A DNA stretch of 64,000 nt. It comes from Lycorma delicatula (Eukaryota; Arthropoda; Insecta; Hemiptera; Fulgoridae). Below the pieces are notes generated by a model. The model saw only the letters and a program-made list of their open reading frames with translations. It did no database searches and was not told where the DNA came from. The stretch lies in assembly GCF_047948215.1 (NCBI RefSeq), contig NC_134465.1, positions 52,731,946 through 52,795,945 on the forward strand, written 5' to 3'. Positions 1 through 13,806 of the stretch are shown one piece after another (the first letter of the stretch is position 1; each line of letters starts with the position of its first letter). The translations under genes and the position numbers were made by a program.

Positions 1-3000
1 ATTATGACTGAAATAGTTTTACCACAAAAGGATTATTATTTTTTTTAAATAAAATAAATTGTTTTAGACACCTAATAAAAAGCATAAGTCAACTAAAAAA
101 TTCCGATTTACCTAGAATTAATTTCTGAAAACTTTGCTTAAAACTGTTCAACAAATAACACGGTAGAAATAGTTTTACATTTTAATAACATATAATTTAT
201 ATATATATATATAAATAAAAGAAAACTCCCAAGTTGGGGTCAAGTGAATGATATTTTCGTACCAGCATACCTCAAAAGTTAAGAAACTTTTATCACCCCC
301 GCTCAATACAATCACCATGCGACCGAAATTATATCGTACTTTTCTTCAAAAAGTACTTATCTAAGTAATTTTCACAATAAATACTTTGGGAAAACGCACG
401 CACGCACGAGCACACACACTAAGAAACTTCATCAAAAAAAAACACAAAAATAAAGGATCGAGAAAACAACCCATATTGTTAAGAGCAAGGTCGCAAAAAA
501 CTAAATACTAAAACAAAAGGTCAAACTGAAAAAAACTTCCTTGTTTAAAATGTAATTTCATTTAAAACGGCTTGTTAAAAATTATGACCATGGATATAAT
601 AATATTTATGGAAGAAAAAAAAAACAAAACGAAAGAAATTGCAACCATAATACATAAATAGATAGTATTCAGAAAAACATAAAGGATTTTTTTTTACATA
701 AGAAAAAATAAATTGTTTTACGTAATCCTAATATAAAGCATAACAAAAAATTCCTTTTAAATTCCCACGGTCCAAGTAGTTTTACATTTTAAATAGAATT
801 TTTCTACACGTCTTTTCGAAATACAAAATGGTTTAATTACTTTTTTGGACGGGATGGTGTACAATATACTTTTAAAAATAAATTACGTTAACAAATGTAA
901 TAGGTTGATGCGATTCTTTTAACGTATAACTTATAAACCTTTTTTTGAAAGTAGATGTTAATTTGTTCTAGAATTATAATGGGCAAGCAACAACAGCAGT
1001 AAAAAATTTTTTAAAATATAATGGTACAAATTAAGGATAGCTATAAGATAAAAGTAGTATAACGCATACAATAGCTTTATACAAGAGTCGCCTTGAAATA
1101 AGACCGGATTACAATGTATTTAAAGAGTAGGAGGTGGCAAACATTTACAATACTGCTCTCTGTAAACTGTACGAAAGAGGTTAGGTTATGGAAGAGTGAA
1201 AGTTTGTTAGCCACGCTACCACGCTCGAGGCTTTGTATTTCAGATATATATATATATATAAGCAAATCCGAGTCAGTTAACACAGCAGAATAAGACAAAA
1301 AGTGAAACTGCAACAGGGAAAGAAAGAAAGAAATCAATTTATCGTTAATTCAAAAAAAAAACTTTAAAAAAACAACTTTAAAAAAATAATTATTTAATTA
1401 AAAAATAGAAATCGTAAAAAGACGTAGTTAACTTTCGCTGAAAATGACCCATTTGGTGATGCCAAACTTTAATATCAACAACCCACGAACAAAAAACATT
1501 AATTTAAAGATTTTCGATTGAAAAAATCCTAAATTAGACGCCAACATACGCGCGCACGGAAACAATAATATACCCCAACAATATTTTAGATTTTTCGACA
1601 TTTCATCACGCAGCTGAGTTCATAAAAATTAAAGGAAAGAAATATGAGTTTCCAAATATTATTGCACTTATTCTTTGTTACCTTACAAACCCAATACGAC
1701 ACCTGTAACGGAAGTAAAAATTGCTAATACACTGTAACTTCGCTAAAACGCGGTTATCAGGAGATTTACATGACACCGGCGTAATTTCGAGAAGTAAATT
1801 TTAAATCACGAACGGGATCGATCAAAGAAAAAAAATAGGCAAAATCAAGCAATAATAGTTTAATAGAAGAGGCCAATACAGTATGTGTACTTATATAAAA
1901 AATAGTGCGGAAGATACAGATAATTTTTTTTCAGAAATTTTTTGGTGGACAGGTTATAATCCGCGTTATATAGAACCGCATTATAGCGGGGCTGTACTGT
2001 ACAGGAAAGTGAATATGAGGTAAATAATAAAGTTAAAAAATTGAGATTCGTAAAAATTAAATTTCTATAAGATGAATAGTAAAACGAGAAAAGTAAACGA
2101 ACACATTTAGTAACAATAAAAGCAAGTCTTCCAGTTCACCATTAAGAATAAAATTAAATTAATAATCTTATAATCTGTCGTAAGTTTTTTTTTCTTCACT
2201 TTCAATTACGCTTTTTTTTTAAAACATTAAACAAAAAAAAAATAAATTCGAAAAAGATTGAAATTACATCCCAAAACAATTATTTCCTTTTTTATTATGT
2301 ACGGGAAAATAAAAACTGATGCGCTTGAGATTTCAAAATCAATAAATTTTTTAATAAAATAAGTTGAAAATAATGTCATAGAAATTTCCCAATTTTATAA
2401 ATGCTTCACAATTTAAATCCGTTCACTTTTACAACGAGATGGTAAAATTATTATTCTGAAATCAAAAACTGTGCAAGAATAATTCAATCGATAAAAAGAT
2501 AAGAAAAAACAAAAACAAGAAAAATATCCACCAAGCATTACGCGGAATAGATGTAAAACTTAGTTTTAAAAAAAATATCGTAAAGAAATACTGGAGAGCT
2601 AAATAAAAAACCAAATTAACTTTTCATCTCTGTTAATAATTAAAATTAATCAGCTATTTCCATGCTGATAATTTATTGTTCTTAATTTTAATAGCTGTAT
2701 TCAGTTTAAAGATAAAAACTGATACACGATTATATTATTACTTGTTTGCATTAATCCTGTAACAAATCGCTTTTTTAATACCTCAAAAATAAGTTTAGTA
2801 AATTTATTTTTTTGAATTCTAAAAGTATACAACCCCAAAGTAGCACGTAATTCCGATTTCAACTAATTATTTTCACAGACAGTACACCATTTGCATCAAA
2901 ACAATAACGTGTAAATAGATAACCCAAGAAATAAAATGCGAAATTTATACACTTTTTTAGTTTATCAGCTGTTCAACTGATTTGATGCTACTGTCAATTC

Positions 3001-3339
3001 ATTAGTTCAACGCTTATATTTTAACCTTTATACTCCTAAAATCTCGATTAATTTCATTAAAATTCCAAACATTCGTTTTCCTTAACAGTTTTATTTTGCT
3101 TCTAAATATGCCTATTTTAACTGTACTTTGTAATGGTAAAAAAATATTTAAAGAAAATCTTTCTAATCTTTACATCGATTTATAAATTTCTTTAAAGCAT
3201 ACAAATTTCTCTTTCTTAGCGTAAATCTGATGTGATCTCAATTTTATTTCCAAGCATACTCGACTAAAAAGAAAAATCTCCCTCAATAGGGACACTATGT
3301 TTACCACCAATTTTGATGTCAATATCCTCCCCTTTAAAG
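1..3339. other. AT-rich non-coding stretch
   Basis: I see no exon or recognisable transposon here. It is A/T-rich with many short poly(A) and poly(T) runs and a short (TA)n tract near 198-212. The one open frame of note (1077-1337, minus) has no recognisable domain and is low complexity. If the Dsp1 first intron is as long as it appears, this DNA is intronic on the minus strand. Confidence 0.5.
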
Positions 3340-3566
3340 CCCGCCGGGCAGGTCTAGCTGTAAACTTATCGCAAACCACGTGTTTAAGATCTGATTTTCG
3401 AAGTCGAAGCTTCTGAGGTTCAAATCCTAGTAAAAGTTAGTTAATTTTATACGGATTTGAACTAAATATATATACCGTACTTGGTGGTTGAGATTCAATT
3501 AACCAGATCTCTGGAATGTCAGCTTGAATCTTTACAAGACTATACCTCGTTTACATGTATATATAC
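3340..3566 (+). mobile_element. tRNA-derived SINE, diverged copy
   Basis: This is a decayed member of the SINE family found at least ten times in the window. It starts with a CCGCCGGGCAGGTCTAG segment like the A-box head (CCACCGGGTTGGTCTAGTGG). A B-box-like GAGGTTCAAATCCTAG follows, then the family body (TACACGGATTTGAA, GGTGGTTGGGTTTCAATTAACC in better copies) and the CAAGACTA tail segment. Many substitutions suggest an old insertion. The sequence just downstream (about 3575-3665) looks like a different short repeat. Confidence 0.6.
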
Positions 3567-3712
3567 TATATATAAAAATGGATGTTTATGTGTATGTACC
3601 AGCGTAACTGGAACATCCGAGCAATTTCAATCAAACCTGGTACACATACGACTTACTATCTAAAAATAAACAACAAAATCTGCAAAAACTGTAAGGGTAA
3701 GACACCTTAGCA

Positions 3713-4004
3713 ACCCACGGGGTTGGTCTAGTGGTGGTCTTCCCAAATCAGCTAATTTGGAAGTCGAGAGTTCCAGCGTTCAAGTCCCAACAAAGTCGGT
3801 TATTTTTACACGGATTTTAATACTAGATTCGTGGATACCGGTGTTCTTTGGTGATTGGGTTTCAATTAACCACTCATCTAAGCAATGGTCGAACTGAGAC
3901 TGTACAAGATTACATTTCATTTACACTCATACATATCATCCTCATTTATCCTCTGTAGTATTATCTTAACGGTAATTACCGGAGGCTAAACAGGAAAAGA
4001 AAAG
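3713..4004 (+). mobile_element. tRNA-derived SINE, near full length
   Basis: A well-preserved family copy. It has the head GGTTGGTCTAGTGGT, resembling a tRNA A box, and the B-box-like segment GAGTTCCAGCGTTCAAGTCC about 45 bases later. The body contains ACACGGATTTTAATACTAGA and GGTGATTGGGTTTCAATTAA, and it ends with ATTACCGGAGGCTAAACAGG plus an A/G-rich tail. An internal Pol III promoter is inferred from the two boxes. A small extra CATCCTCATTTATCCTCTG segment lies near the 3' end. Target-site duplications were not clear. Confidence 0.85.
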
Positions 4005-4785
4005 GGGGTGAGAGGTGGGAAGAGGATGACGTAAAAAAACCGAAAACGACCGATATTAGTGTCGAATTCATAGTTGTGGGGATCGCTAGGCTGAATGGTG
4101 ACATTTCCGATGACATCAAAGTTTAGTCGAAAATAACTCTGTAGTAGAAATTGGTGGAAACTAGTAGAACTCGGTGTCTAGAAACGTCTGAGAAATCTTT
4201 TGAAATCATTATACCCCGGTCTTGGACTCGTGTTGTTCCAGAAAATTCCAGCACCCACTCGAATCTTAGATGGTCGTATTTAACGGAAGCTAACTCGGCA
4301 TAACATTATTTTAATTAATTTTACTTGGAATGCCAAGTAATCAGCTAGTAAAAGAAAGACTTATTGCATCATCCGATTGTGTCTATAATTTTTAATGCAA
4401 CATTTCGTCAATTATTCTATCGAATATTTCAATGTAAATTCTTTTCAAAGTTCGTTTAAAATTAAAAATATATTTTTGAGGTTTGTTATGCTCAAAATGA
4501 TCTTTGATATATCTCATTTTATAACAGGAACATATACACAGGCTAAGTCAAAAAAATTTTATTTGACTGAAGCAGATGCGTTTTTGAAACAAAAAAAAAA
4601 GATAAAACTTAAGATGATAACTAAGCACATCACTGTATTGAAATCAAACACGAAAGCTTGTTATAACATTATAAAAGTGCAGCACAAACTAGATACGCAC
4701 GAAAATTAAGTAGAACCAGTGATAACGAAAAATGGCTAGGTTGTTTTTTTACAAATAAAAAAGGTTTTTTTTGTAGGATAACGCT
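4005..4785. other. unclassified, probably old repeat
   Basis: This stretch between two SINEs is somewhat more GC-rich at 4,010-4,310 but contains no domain I recognise. The open frame at 4395-4709 (plus) is lysine-rich, low complexity and A-rich, with no family match I can name. Confidence 0.35.
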
Positions 4786-4799
4786 CGTCCAGTCTACCT

Positions 4800-5077
4800 T
4801 TTTTTCCTGTTTCGCCTCCGGGAATTACCGTTCAGGTATTACTTCGGAGGATGATACGTATGAATGTAAATGAAGTATAGTCTTGTAGTCTCAGGCTGAC
4901 CATTCCTGAGATATGTGATTAACTGAAACCAAACCACCAAAGAAAACTGGTATTCACGATTTAGTATTCAAATCCGTATAAAAGTAACTGCCTTTACTAC
5001 TATACACTGGAACTCTCGACTTCCAAATCAGCTAATTTGGGAAGCCACGTTCACTATTAGACCAACCCGATGAGTTT
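4800..5077 (-). mobile_element. tRNA-derived SINE with target-site duplication
   Basis: A minus-strand copy: the tail CCTGTTTCGCCTCCGGGAAT comes first and the tRNA-like head (complement of GACCAACCCGATGAG) comes last. It is flanked by 14-base direct repeats, CGTCCAGTCTACCT at 4786-4799 and CGTCCAGTCCACCT at 5078-5091, with one mismatch. That is the signature of LINE-assisted retrotransposition. The single mismatch and scattered substitutions suggest moderate age. Confidence 0.88.
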
Positions 5078-5091
5078 CGTCCAGTCCACCT

Positions 5092-6645
5092 GAACCACGA
5101 TAACATTAAGCTGGAAAATTTAATCCAGCTATACAAATTTTTAATCCAGATCTCGTCCCATCGGCTTTATTTTCGTCTGAAAAAGGTAAGTTTTGAAGAA
5201 ACCAATTAAAATAGTTAATTTTCAATAAAAAGAAATCCTAATATACCAATAGCATAAGTGAGTAAATACGGCTAGAGATCCTATTTAAAAATAGGTAAAC
5301 TGTTAATTTTATTAAAAAATTTAAAAAACGTATTGATACACATTTTTCTCTGTATAATGACCCTTAAATTATTCATTACAAAATAATAAACATAAACAAC
5401 TTTTCGAGAAAAAAAAAGAAAGTTATTTCTAAAACAATGTAAATTTAATTCATTATTATGCAATTAATAACACTAGATAAATTTTTTTTTTTTTTTTTAG
5501 TACTCAGAAATCCCGTGAAAACATACATTATCTTATCAGAATGTATTCATCATTATCCAAACAGGAGTCAAAGGTCGCAAATATTGGCCAACATAAACAA
5601 AATGTGGAAAACCGGCAATACCTCTTTCTCCCCCACCACAACCATTTCAACTAATAAAAATTTATTATAACACAAAAGCGCACATATGAAACGCATTAAT
5701 CACACATCGACAGACTGTAAACAGATATGTTTTCAAGTCTTTTTGGTAATTTTTTATAACTTGAAAACATGTAAGAACATAACAAGGAATAAATTTACCA
5801 AAATAAAAGTCAAAATCATTCCAGAGATCGATTCCGACTAACTGATCTAATCATGCTAATACATTTTACTAATATATCGACCGAATTCTTTTAAAAGATT
5901 AGTACAACCGGAGAACAGTAAAAAAAAAAAAAAAAAAAACATTTATTCAAGTTTCTACGAAACATCTACCCAGTAGGAATCATCAAAAGATGAACCCGTT
6001 CAGCTTCCAAACTCATATCTTCATTATACTACAAAAGATTCCTGAGTTTCTCTTCACCGTTGAGATCTGAGAGTTTTTAGGGTTGTTATATTTCTAGAAC
6101 GTACGTAGTTATAGTTACGTTCGAGGATATCATTCTTCAGGGCAAAGTCATTTTCGGCTATGAGGATATAGTTCAATATCCAAAAAAAAAGTTATCAAGT
6201 TCGGCTTTATTTAGATCAAAGTTGTACGAAGGAGGAGAGAGCATATAGCTGTTTTGGTTCACTAACCGCGCTAGATTTTTGTTTGAGAGTATTTTATGAG
6301 CAAACGTTTAAATGAATTCGGGCAAAGTTGGCCCGAGTCCCGAAGGGAACGAGGGAAAACGACCCGTCAAAGACTTATCATTTAAAACTTTTAATTCCAA
6401 CTTGAAAAAGAGGAAAAATTCAGAAAAAAATCTTGTATAGAAGAATCATTACATTATGTCCAATCTTTTTTATTCGTGAAATCATACACAGCCCTACAAT
6501 GGGGTTCAGATCGATTCTTCACATCGCTCAGATAAATAATTCCATACACACTATAATACATCCTGCAACGGATTTCGTTACTGCTAAATCTTCAGTATCT
6601 GGGGGGGATTCAATGAGGAGGGGTACGAAAATAATTTATTGCAGC

Positions 6646-6688
<43 letters not shown>

Positions 6689-8860
6689 AACAAATAAACA
6701 TATGCTGATAGTTATATCAGTAACTCACGTCTTCCTATATAAAAATATTCTGATCTGGTGAGCGGGATGGATTGTTCACTGCTCTGAAATCAAAAATGTT
6801 TCTTTAAAAACATTTATTCACGTTTTATTATTTGCAATCATCCAGACATGACCCGTATACTCTTTCATTTATCCTTTATATTAACTTATTCACCTCAAGG
6901 TAATTTCCTGCAGTATTTTTCAACACATCCACTGGGATCCGTGCTTATGATACGGATATCTTTTCGAAATGACCTCGACATATGAACGGTCGGATGGAAG
7001 TCGGCTCTTGTGCACAGACCGGTGACTATCCAAAAAAAAAAAAAAAGAGTCAAGTTGAGACAAATGCTTATCGTGTAAAATTTGACTTTTTAATCCTTCG
7101 TATAACTAATCACTCGTAAGTATTAATTATATTAAAAACAAATAAGCAAATGTATATTATACGAATCGAATTAATTTAAGTTTAGTTTTATTTCGTCATT
7201 CATTTTTGTCGTTTTTTTATTCAAAAACTGCGCTAAAAAATTCTTCGAATCCGCTAATTATAATAAAATTAAATAGTATAATTTCAAATGATATAATACG
7301 CTAATGGATGTTTTTTAAATACTAGAAATAAAGAATACACTGGTTAATAGCTCATATAAAAATCCCGTAAGCTTATGTAATTGTATAAGGTGATTCAAGT
7401 TGTCCGGTCAAGTACAGACTACTGACGCCGCACCTTAAATATACGATACATAAAATTTCCTTTACGTCACTCAAAAAATAATAAGTGGAATTAATCTACA
7501 TAAATCATTAATAAATTGATTTAAAAAAAAAAATAGTTTGTAAAAATAAAAAGTGAAAATCGAGCGACAATTGCTTATACATAATTTAATTTCTTGAAAA
7601 AACTGGAAATGTAGAAAAAAACCCAATCCATGGGACAAAGCTGTACTACCACGACAATTTTTTAAAATGTGTGTGCGCATATATATATATGCTTAATACA
7701 TCACACAAATATATATATATATGTATATATCAATCGTCAATGGTAAACGATTAAAAAAAAAAAATCTGGATGCACTTATGGTTTCAACTGATTTTATTAT
7801 TATTTTTAATCAAGTCTAAAATATTCAAAAAATCACTAATTTTATTTAATTTTTTTTAAATTTTACGATTATCACAGCTACAAGTTATAAAAGAAAAAAA
7901 ACAACAACCTTGACAACCGTACGGCATTTCAGAAAGTGTGAATAACAACCTTGGTTTATAGCAATGACTAACTTGGTTATTATAATATTCACCGCAATAT
8001 TTGATATATAGAAAACTAACCACCACAATCCGTGAACTATAAATTGTTACTCAACCGATAACTATTTAATATAAAAAATACAATAATTTAAATTATTATT
8101 AAATATTATAAAAAATAAAAATAATGAAAAATCTCGCTAACAGATTGGTTAAATTTACCAAATCTAGCAAGCATATGTTTATAATTAACAAAAAAAAAAC
8201 AAAACCTATGCAATGCAGAATAACTTAACACCCCTGCGTGCGTTGAATATTGTAAAGCGAATAAAACTATACACAAGCTGTTAACAAATTATTTTTATTA
8301 CCTGTAAAAACAAAAAACTTCGTTAGTTTTACCTTTTTTATCCTTAATTAATTTTATGCAATCATGGGCGAGGAAATTATACCTAAGTATTGTCCAGTTT
8401 GAGTTAAAATACAAAATTTTTTTTTTTTTTTAATTTACCATAACTTCCAACTGAAAAGAAATGCGTAAATATAAATTACGGATAAAATTTACTATTTGCG
8501 AATAAAAATTAATACTTATATTTAAAAAAAAGAGCGAAAAATGCTGTTCGCATGCAATGTTGGTATGTAAACGTGTGCGCATGCGTGAAGTGTAAACCGG
8601 AAATCCGTTATTGTGTGTATCACGTATAGACAGACATACTGTAATTTGATGAGAAATGTATTGCGATTCGTATAATAAAATAAAAATTTTTCTGCAAAAA
8701 TCTTGACCGATTCAACTTTAATTAGTTTTTGTTTTAAAAAAGTTTTTTTCTCTTTGTTAAAAATATTAAAAAAAACTCATTTCCTCACTTTATTTTTTAT
8801 TTTTAACCTCGTTCGATTTAAATAAAATATCTTGGAACAAACATGCATATATTTATTTTA
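5092..8860. other. AT-rich non-coding stretch with microsatellites
   Basis: No supported gene. The stretch contains a poly(A) run near 5,920-5,939, a (TA)n tract at about 6646-6688, and TA/CA tracts around 7678-7730. Apparent frames here are low complexity; the one at 6433-6708 reads through the (TA)n tract as Ile-Tyr repeats. It may be intronic on the minus strand. Confidence 0.5.
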
Positions 8861-8943
8861 ATTTTTTTCCTTCCAGTTTTAAGATTATGTGATTTCAGGA
8901 ATTACCAAGCATCGCATCTTTTAACTAAATTGATTTTCCTCAG

Positions 8944-8974
8944 TTCCCACAGTATTAAGAAACACAATGTCAAG
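8944..8974 (+). other. candidate short 5' coding exon
   Basis: A pyrimidine-rich acceptor (TTGATTTTCCTCAG, ending at 8943) is followed by 31 bases ending ACACAATGTCAAG and then a consensus donor GTAAGT at 8975. The ATG at 8967 would give Met-Ser plus a split codon. A second acceptor-like site (TTTTTTTCCTTCCAG, ending at 8876) lies upstream and would give a 98-base exon. Splice-like strings arise by chance in AT-rich DNA and no partner exon was found, so this is only a candidate. If real, it would be a plus-strand transcript lying antisense to the presumed Dsp1 intron. Confidence 0.25.
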
Positions 8975-8980
8975 GTAAGT

Positions 8981-11900
8981 TGAAAGGATTACTCCTTTAA
9001 TAAATAATATATAAATAAAATGACCTACGGTAATTAACAATTATAATAAATTAAAATTCCAGCTGTAAAATATTGACGTAATAATGATGTTTAATGTTAA
9101 GCCAATTTCTAATTTAGTATATTCCAACCAATCAAAAAAATAAACCACCAAACCTCTATTTTTCGTACTGACCCTGGCATAGCATTTCTGTCATTCCTGA
9201 CATTCTATAAGAATCCTTCTTTTTTTTTTTACAAGCATGAATGACTTACGTTAAGGTCACTTAATTAACCGTTACGATTAGAGAACGTAACATAAAAAAA
9301 AAAAATAATTACATAAACCGGGCGCCATTAGTTTAAAGGTTGTAGACGACATGGCATGACATTAATCACTCCCGAAAATGATATAGCTTCTTCTAAGCCA
9401 AACAACAAAGCTTAATAAGGAGAAATTACAATTTATTTTTATTACACTGAGACGAATGAAATGCTAGTTCATAGTTACCGAAATACATAAAAAAATTTTC
9501 ACTGTATTCGTCAAAGCCTGTGTAAAAAACATCATTAATATTTAAAAAAAAAACATATATGATTAGTATAGTTTGTAATTTACATTTATTATACATGAAA
9601 AATAATTAATTTGAACTCGTAAAAATTATTCTATCGAATAAAAACATTTTTACCGGCCTGGGTTGGATGAATTTTACAAAATGTAGAAGTTGTAAAAAAA
9701 AATTCTTACAATATTTCAATAATGTGTTTTTGATTCAAGTACATAGATACGGAAAATCTTTTTATTTCCCATCCATCCGTCGTTTTAGTTTTTATAAATA
9801 TATATAAGTTTATAACTCCAGAATAACTTAAATTATTTTTTCACATACTTTTTGTTTTAAATTAATTGTCTGATATAAGATTTGAGGGAAAAAAGGACAA
9901 TTTTATTTTATTTTGTGGAGAACCCGTACTGTTCAAGAACAGGAACACTATATATAGTATGAGCAGAAGAAGAAAGATAACTTCTTTCAAATTCACTTAA
10001 TTAAATAAATACTTAATTCTATCATATGTAAGTTTTCCTAACTAAAAACTGATTATTTATTGTAAAGAATTTTCGTTCTTTATTGTAGAGAATTACTTAC
10101 TGAATATATACTTTTTTTAAACGGTCTTCTTCTGCATAAAGGGCATCATTTCAGTGAAAACTGAAATTTTAATCGAGACAATAAAATAACATATTTTATA
10201 GAAATGGACACCATTTTATATAAAGATAACCCAAACAAAATCGATTAATTTATTTAGTTTCAATTAATTCATGACTACAACTACGAGAGGACCGTATATA
10301 ATTAGGTTATAGCATCATAAAAAATAACAACTGGGATCTGAATCAAAAACAATCAGAATAAACAACAGAGGTTTACAAATATATTTTCATGATAGTTACA
10401 AAAACATAAATAACGATCAAATTATATAATTGTTTTTAAATTTGTATCAAATACAAAAACCAAATTCAATATTTATTTAGCTTTTTATATATCTACAGAA
10501 AAAATAATTATACATATTATTTATTATTTGTTTTACTTCAAAGTTTAAAACAAATCTAAAATATATCTTCTCATAATATACGCCGATAAAAATTTACGGT
10601 GTAAGAAAAAAATACTCGGACATTTTTTCATAAGATTCATTCTATCGAATTGAGAACTTTTTTTATATCGATATAAAAAAAATATTTATTTTCTGAACCA
10701 AATACTTCTACGTATAGCAAAACGAAAATACGTTTTCTCTGAATGTTACTTATGACTACTGTTGAATATAGGATGATTCTATGAAACCTTTATTCTTCAC
10801 ACACTTTTCTATCAATAAATTAAGAATAAACTGTGGACTTTCCGTCTACAATATTTAAATACACAGCTATTTTCCTTTTAAATCGCGTGACATCCCCGTA
10901 AAGAACCGCAGTATTATTTATATATCTAACAAACAAAACCACGAGCGAATAATTTTTATTATAAATCTTTATTATTTAATTATAATTTAACAACAACACA
11001 TAACACGCAAATGCTAAGAAATAAAAAAAAAAAGATACAGAATATTATTTATGGCAAACAGTACGGAGAATGTTAGGCATTAGTAAAGTAGAATGAGGAG
11101 AAGGATGGGTGAAGGCGAAGGATTAAGAAACATACAGCGAGGAGCGAGGAGTATGAAAGTCGATTATATTTCGATGAAATAAATAAGGAGTAAGAAAGAC
11201 GGAGAATCGAACAAAAAAAAAACCATTACAACCTTAAAACCGGTTTCGACGCTTGTCCAGCAGTGCTAGCCGCTCTTATACCTTTACCATCAAACACACA
11301 TACCACAGCGAAGACAGGCCAACCAACAACCGATCTACGTTAATGGTTTACTGGTTTCTTAACATTTTGTAATACCTGGTGTTACAACCGTTCTTTGATA
11401 TTTTCATGTATATAATCGTATAAAAATTATACGTATGAAACAATAAATATCGTGGACCATTAAAAAAAAAGAAATCATTACTTAATCGTTAGAAAATATA
11501 TATACTTTTTAAAAGTTTTTAATTAATAACATAACAATGCCGGTTATATTAGCAAATCTAATTTTTTTATTTTATTTTGTTACTAGTAAAAATTCGGGGC
11601 TATTTTTCCGATTACACTCTTATTAAATCTTAACGGCTAAGTCAATTTTTATTTTAAACTAAAAACCACACTACTTTTGAGGGAACGAAAGATTTCTGTA
11701 ATATAAAATAATCTCATCGCAGTTTTAAGAAGCTTATTTGACTCAAACGAATTTAATTTTTATTTAACAGAATTCCGATCCATATATAACACCACCACAA
11801 ATAAAAGCTTAAGAACAATGATTTTTTAACATACCAGAAAAATATTCCATTTCAAATATTCTACAATTCTACCTATTGTCTTCTACAATTTCACATTTGG

Positions 11901-13680
11901 TTGACATGACTGAATTTAAATATTTAAAAGAGTTATTTGTTATAATTAGGTGTTTTCTATTAAGGGATGAATTAATTATAAAATTATATTACGGTAATGC
12001 GTAAGTAATTATCTTTTTAATCGAACGTCTGTTTCTGGTTAAACAGAAGTGGATTCAAGACTGAACCTTGAATAACTCCACGCAGAGATCGATCGAAGGT
12101 TTTACTTTAAATGGCAATAGATTAAATATGAAAGTTTTCATTTTTTGTACATATTAATACTATTAACAACTTTATTTTGTAAATTCTTAATCTGTAAAAT
12201 ACATATAAAACGAGCGATGAACTTATGAACGAAAATAATAGGAAATGACTTTCATTTATATAGTTGCAACATCCAAAGGGAAATAAGTTTCACACAATGT
12301 AGAATAAACGAGGATGACTGCTCGCGCGCACACATATCCAATATAACCAGAACCCTAACCATAATAAATTATTTCTTCAAAAAGGTTGGCCTTTTAGAAA
12401 TAATGATTGAAAGATCTACATTTTGATACTAATAAGAGACAAAACACACAATCCTATGCTATTTAGAATTAGATAGTTCTATTTTCAATAATCCCAAAAT
12501 ACCAAGAAAATTCTAGTCCTTGAACAAAATGTTTTGGTCTACCAGTTTATTACTCTTACAGTTACTATGCATTTAATAATCGCTCTCGTTCAGAATCAAA
12601 AGCAGTTTATTTTTAAAGTGTATAGCGTATGATTATTTATTGGATAATTATTATGTAATAAATAATTATTTTAAATTAATTCCCTTAGTAGTTTTATTTA
12701 ACGAAACAATTTAATAACAGCCTATTATATAATTATAATTAAACATAATGTTTTCTTATTTTGCCTAATTGCATATCCCAAACCGCATTCAATTCAATTC
12801 AGAAGGCCCAAAGTATTGTTAATCATTATTGGATCTGTATATACATAAACGATAAGATATTTCCTTTTTTAAAAATACACAATCGACTACTTTTACATAG
12901 ATATGAATTGTAAAAACAATGTGGATCTCTAATATTTGATAAAAAATAAACCAATTATTATATAATAAAATAAAATCCGCTTAGTAAGTAGACACGAACA
13001 ATTGCATTTAGCTAAATCATCAGCTATGTCTATATAGCGTCGTGGGAAATAAACTATTATAAAATCGATCCGATACGCAAAATAAACATTTCCGGTAAAT
13101 GAGAAAATGAAGTATTTTAAGATAGTAATATAAGCCTAAAATTAGTATTTAACGAACCAGCATAACCGACAAGGATACCCAAAACGTAGCGGTAAATAAA
13201 ACGCGCTACAAGCATGACATTCTTTCTCTGATCCGGTTTTAAGAAAGGACAAACGGAGAGGTATATATCAAGGCCCACGCTGTAAATTAATAAACGATTT
13301 TACAAGCATTACCCTTGGAACATTAGCCGTAGAATATTTTATTTTTAAGGGTAAACAAATCAGAAAGGTTATTATTGCAACAACAAAAAAATGCGTTTAG
13401 TAATATTACTACAACCAATTCTTGATGGGAAGTATTATTTATGTAAAAACAAATAATAATAAACATAGGTAAACGAATTTACATGAAAAGTAAACAACAA
13501 ACCATTGAGGGTTGTAACTTATTTTTTGAGCGAAAAAACAATAACTTATAAGAAAAATCTTAAAAAGAAATAAAGCGATTTAAAGTGCTCTTAAACACAC
13601 AAATATAAACAGAAAACGAAAAAAATACGCAAAAAAAAAAAATCGTAATTTAAAAAATAAAACATTTGTCGTCTGTCTTT
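8981..13680. other. AT-rich non-coding stretch
   Basis: No domain, transposon terminus or long open frame is supported. A slightly purine-rich segment lies at about 11,040-11,230 and a less AT-rich one at 11,230-11,350; neither reads as protein. The stretch is probably intronic on the minus strand. Confidence 0.45.
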
Positions 13681-13806
13681 ATCCCGAGCTCCGGGGTTTG
13701 AATCCCGGCCAGGTATGGCGTTTTTAATACGCTGAAAATTTCCATTTCATATATTCGACACAAGCTTCGAGCTTCAGTGATAAATTGATCCATAAAAAAA
13801 AAAAAA
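13681..13806 (+). mobile_element. second type of tRNA-derived SINE, fragment
   Basis: The fragment starts with a B-box-like CCGGGGTTTGAATCCCGGCC, then GGTATGGCGTTTTTAATACG. It continues with a body ending GATAAATTGATCCATAAAA and a poly(A) run. The A-box half is missing or too decayed to see. The layout (tRNA-like head, unrelated body, A tail) marks a SINE family distinct from the CCACCGGGTTGG family, and related to the piece at 30.2 kb, which shares the GGTATTTTTCGTACGCT-like junction. Confidence 0.65.

Noticed and set aside
6433..6708. 91-codon frame
   Set aside because: The C-terminal third is Ile-Tyr repeats from a (TA)n tract and the rest matches nothing I know.
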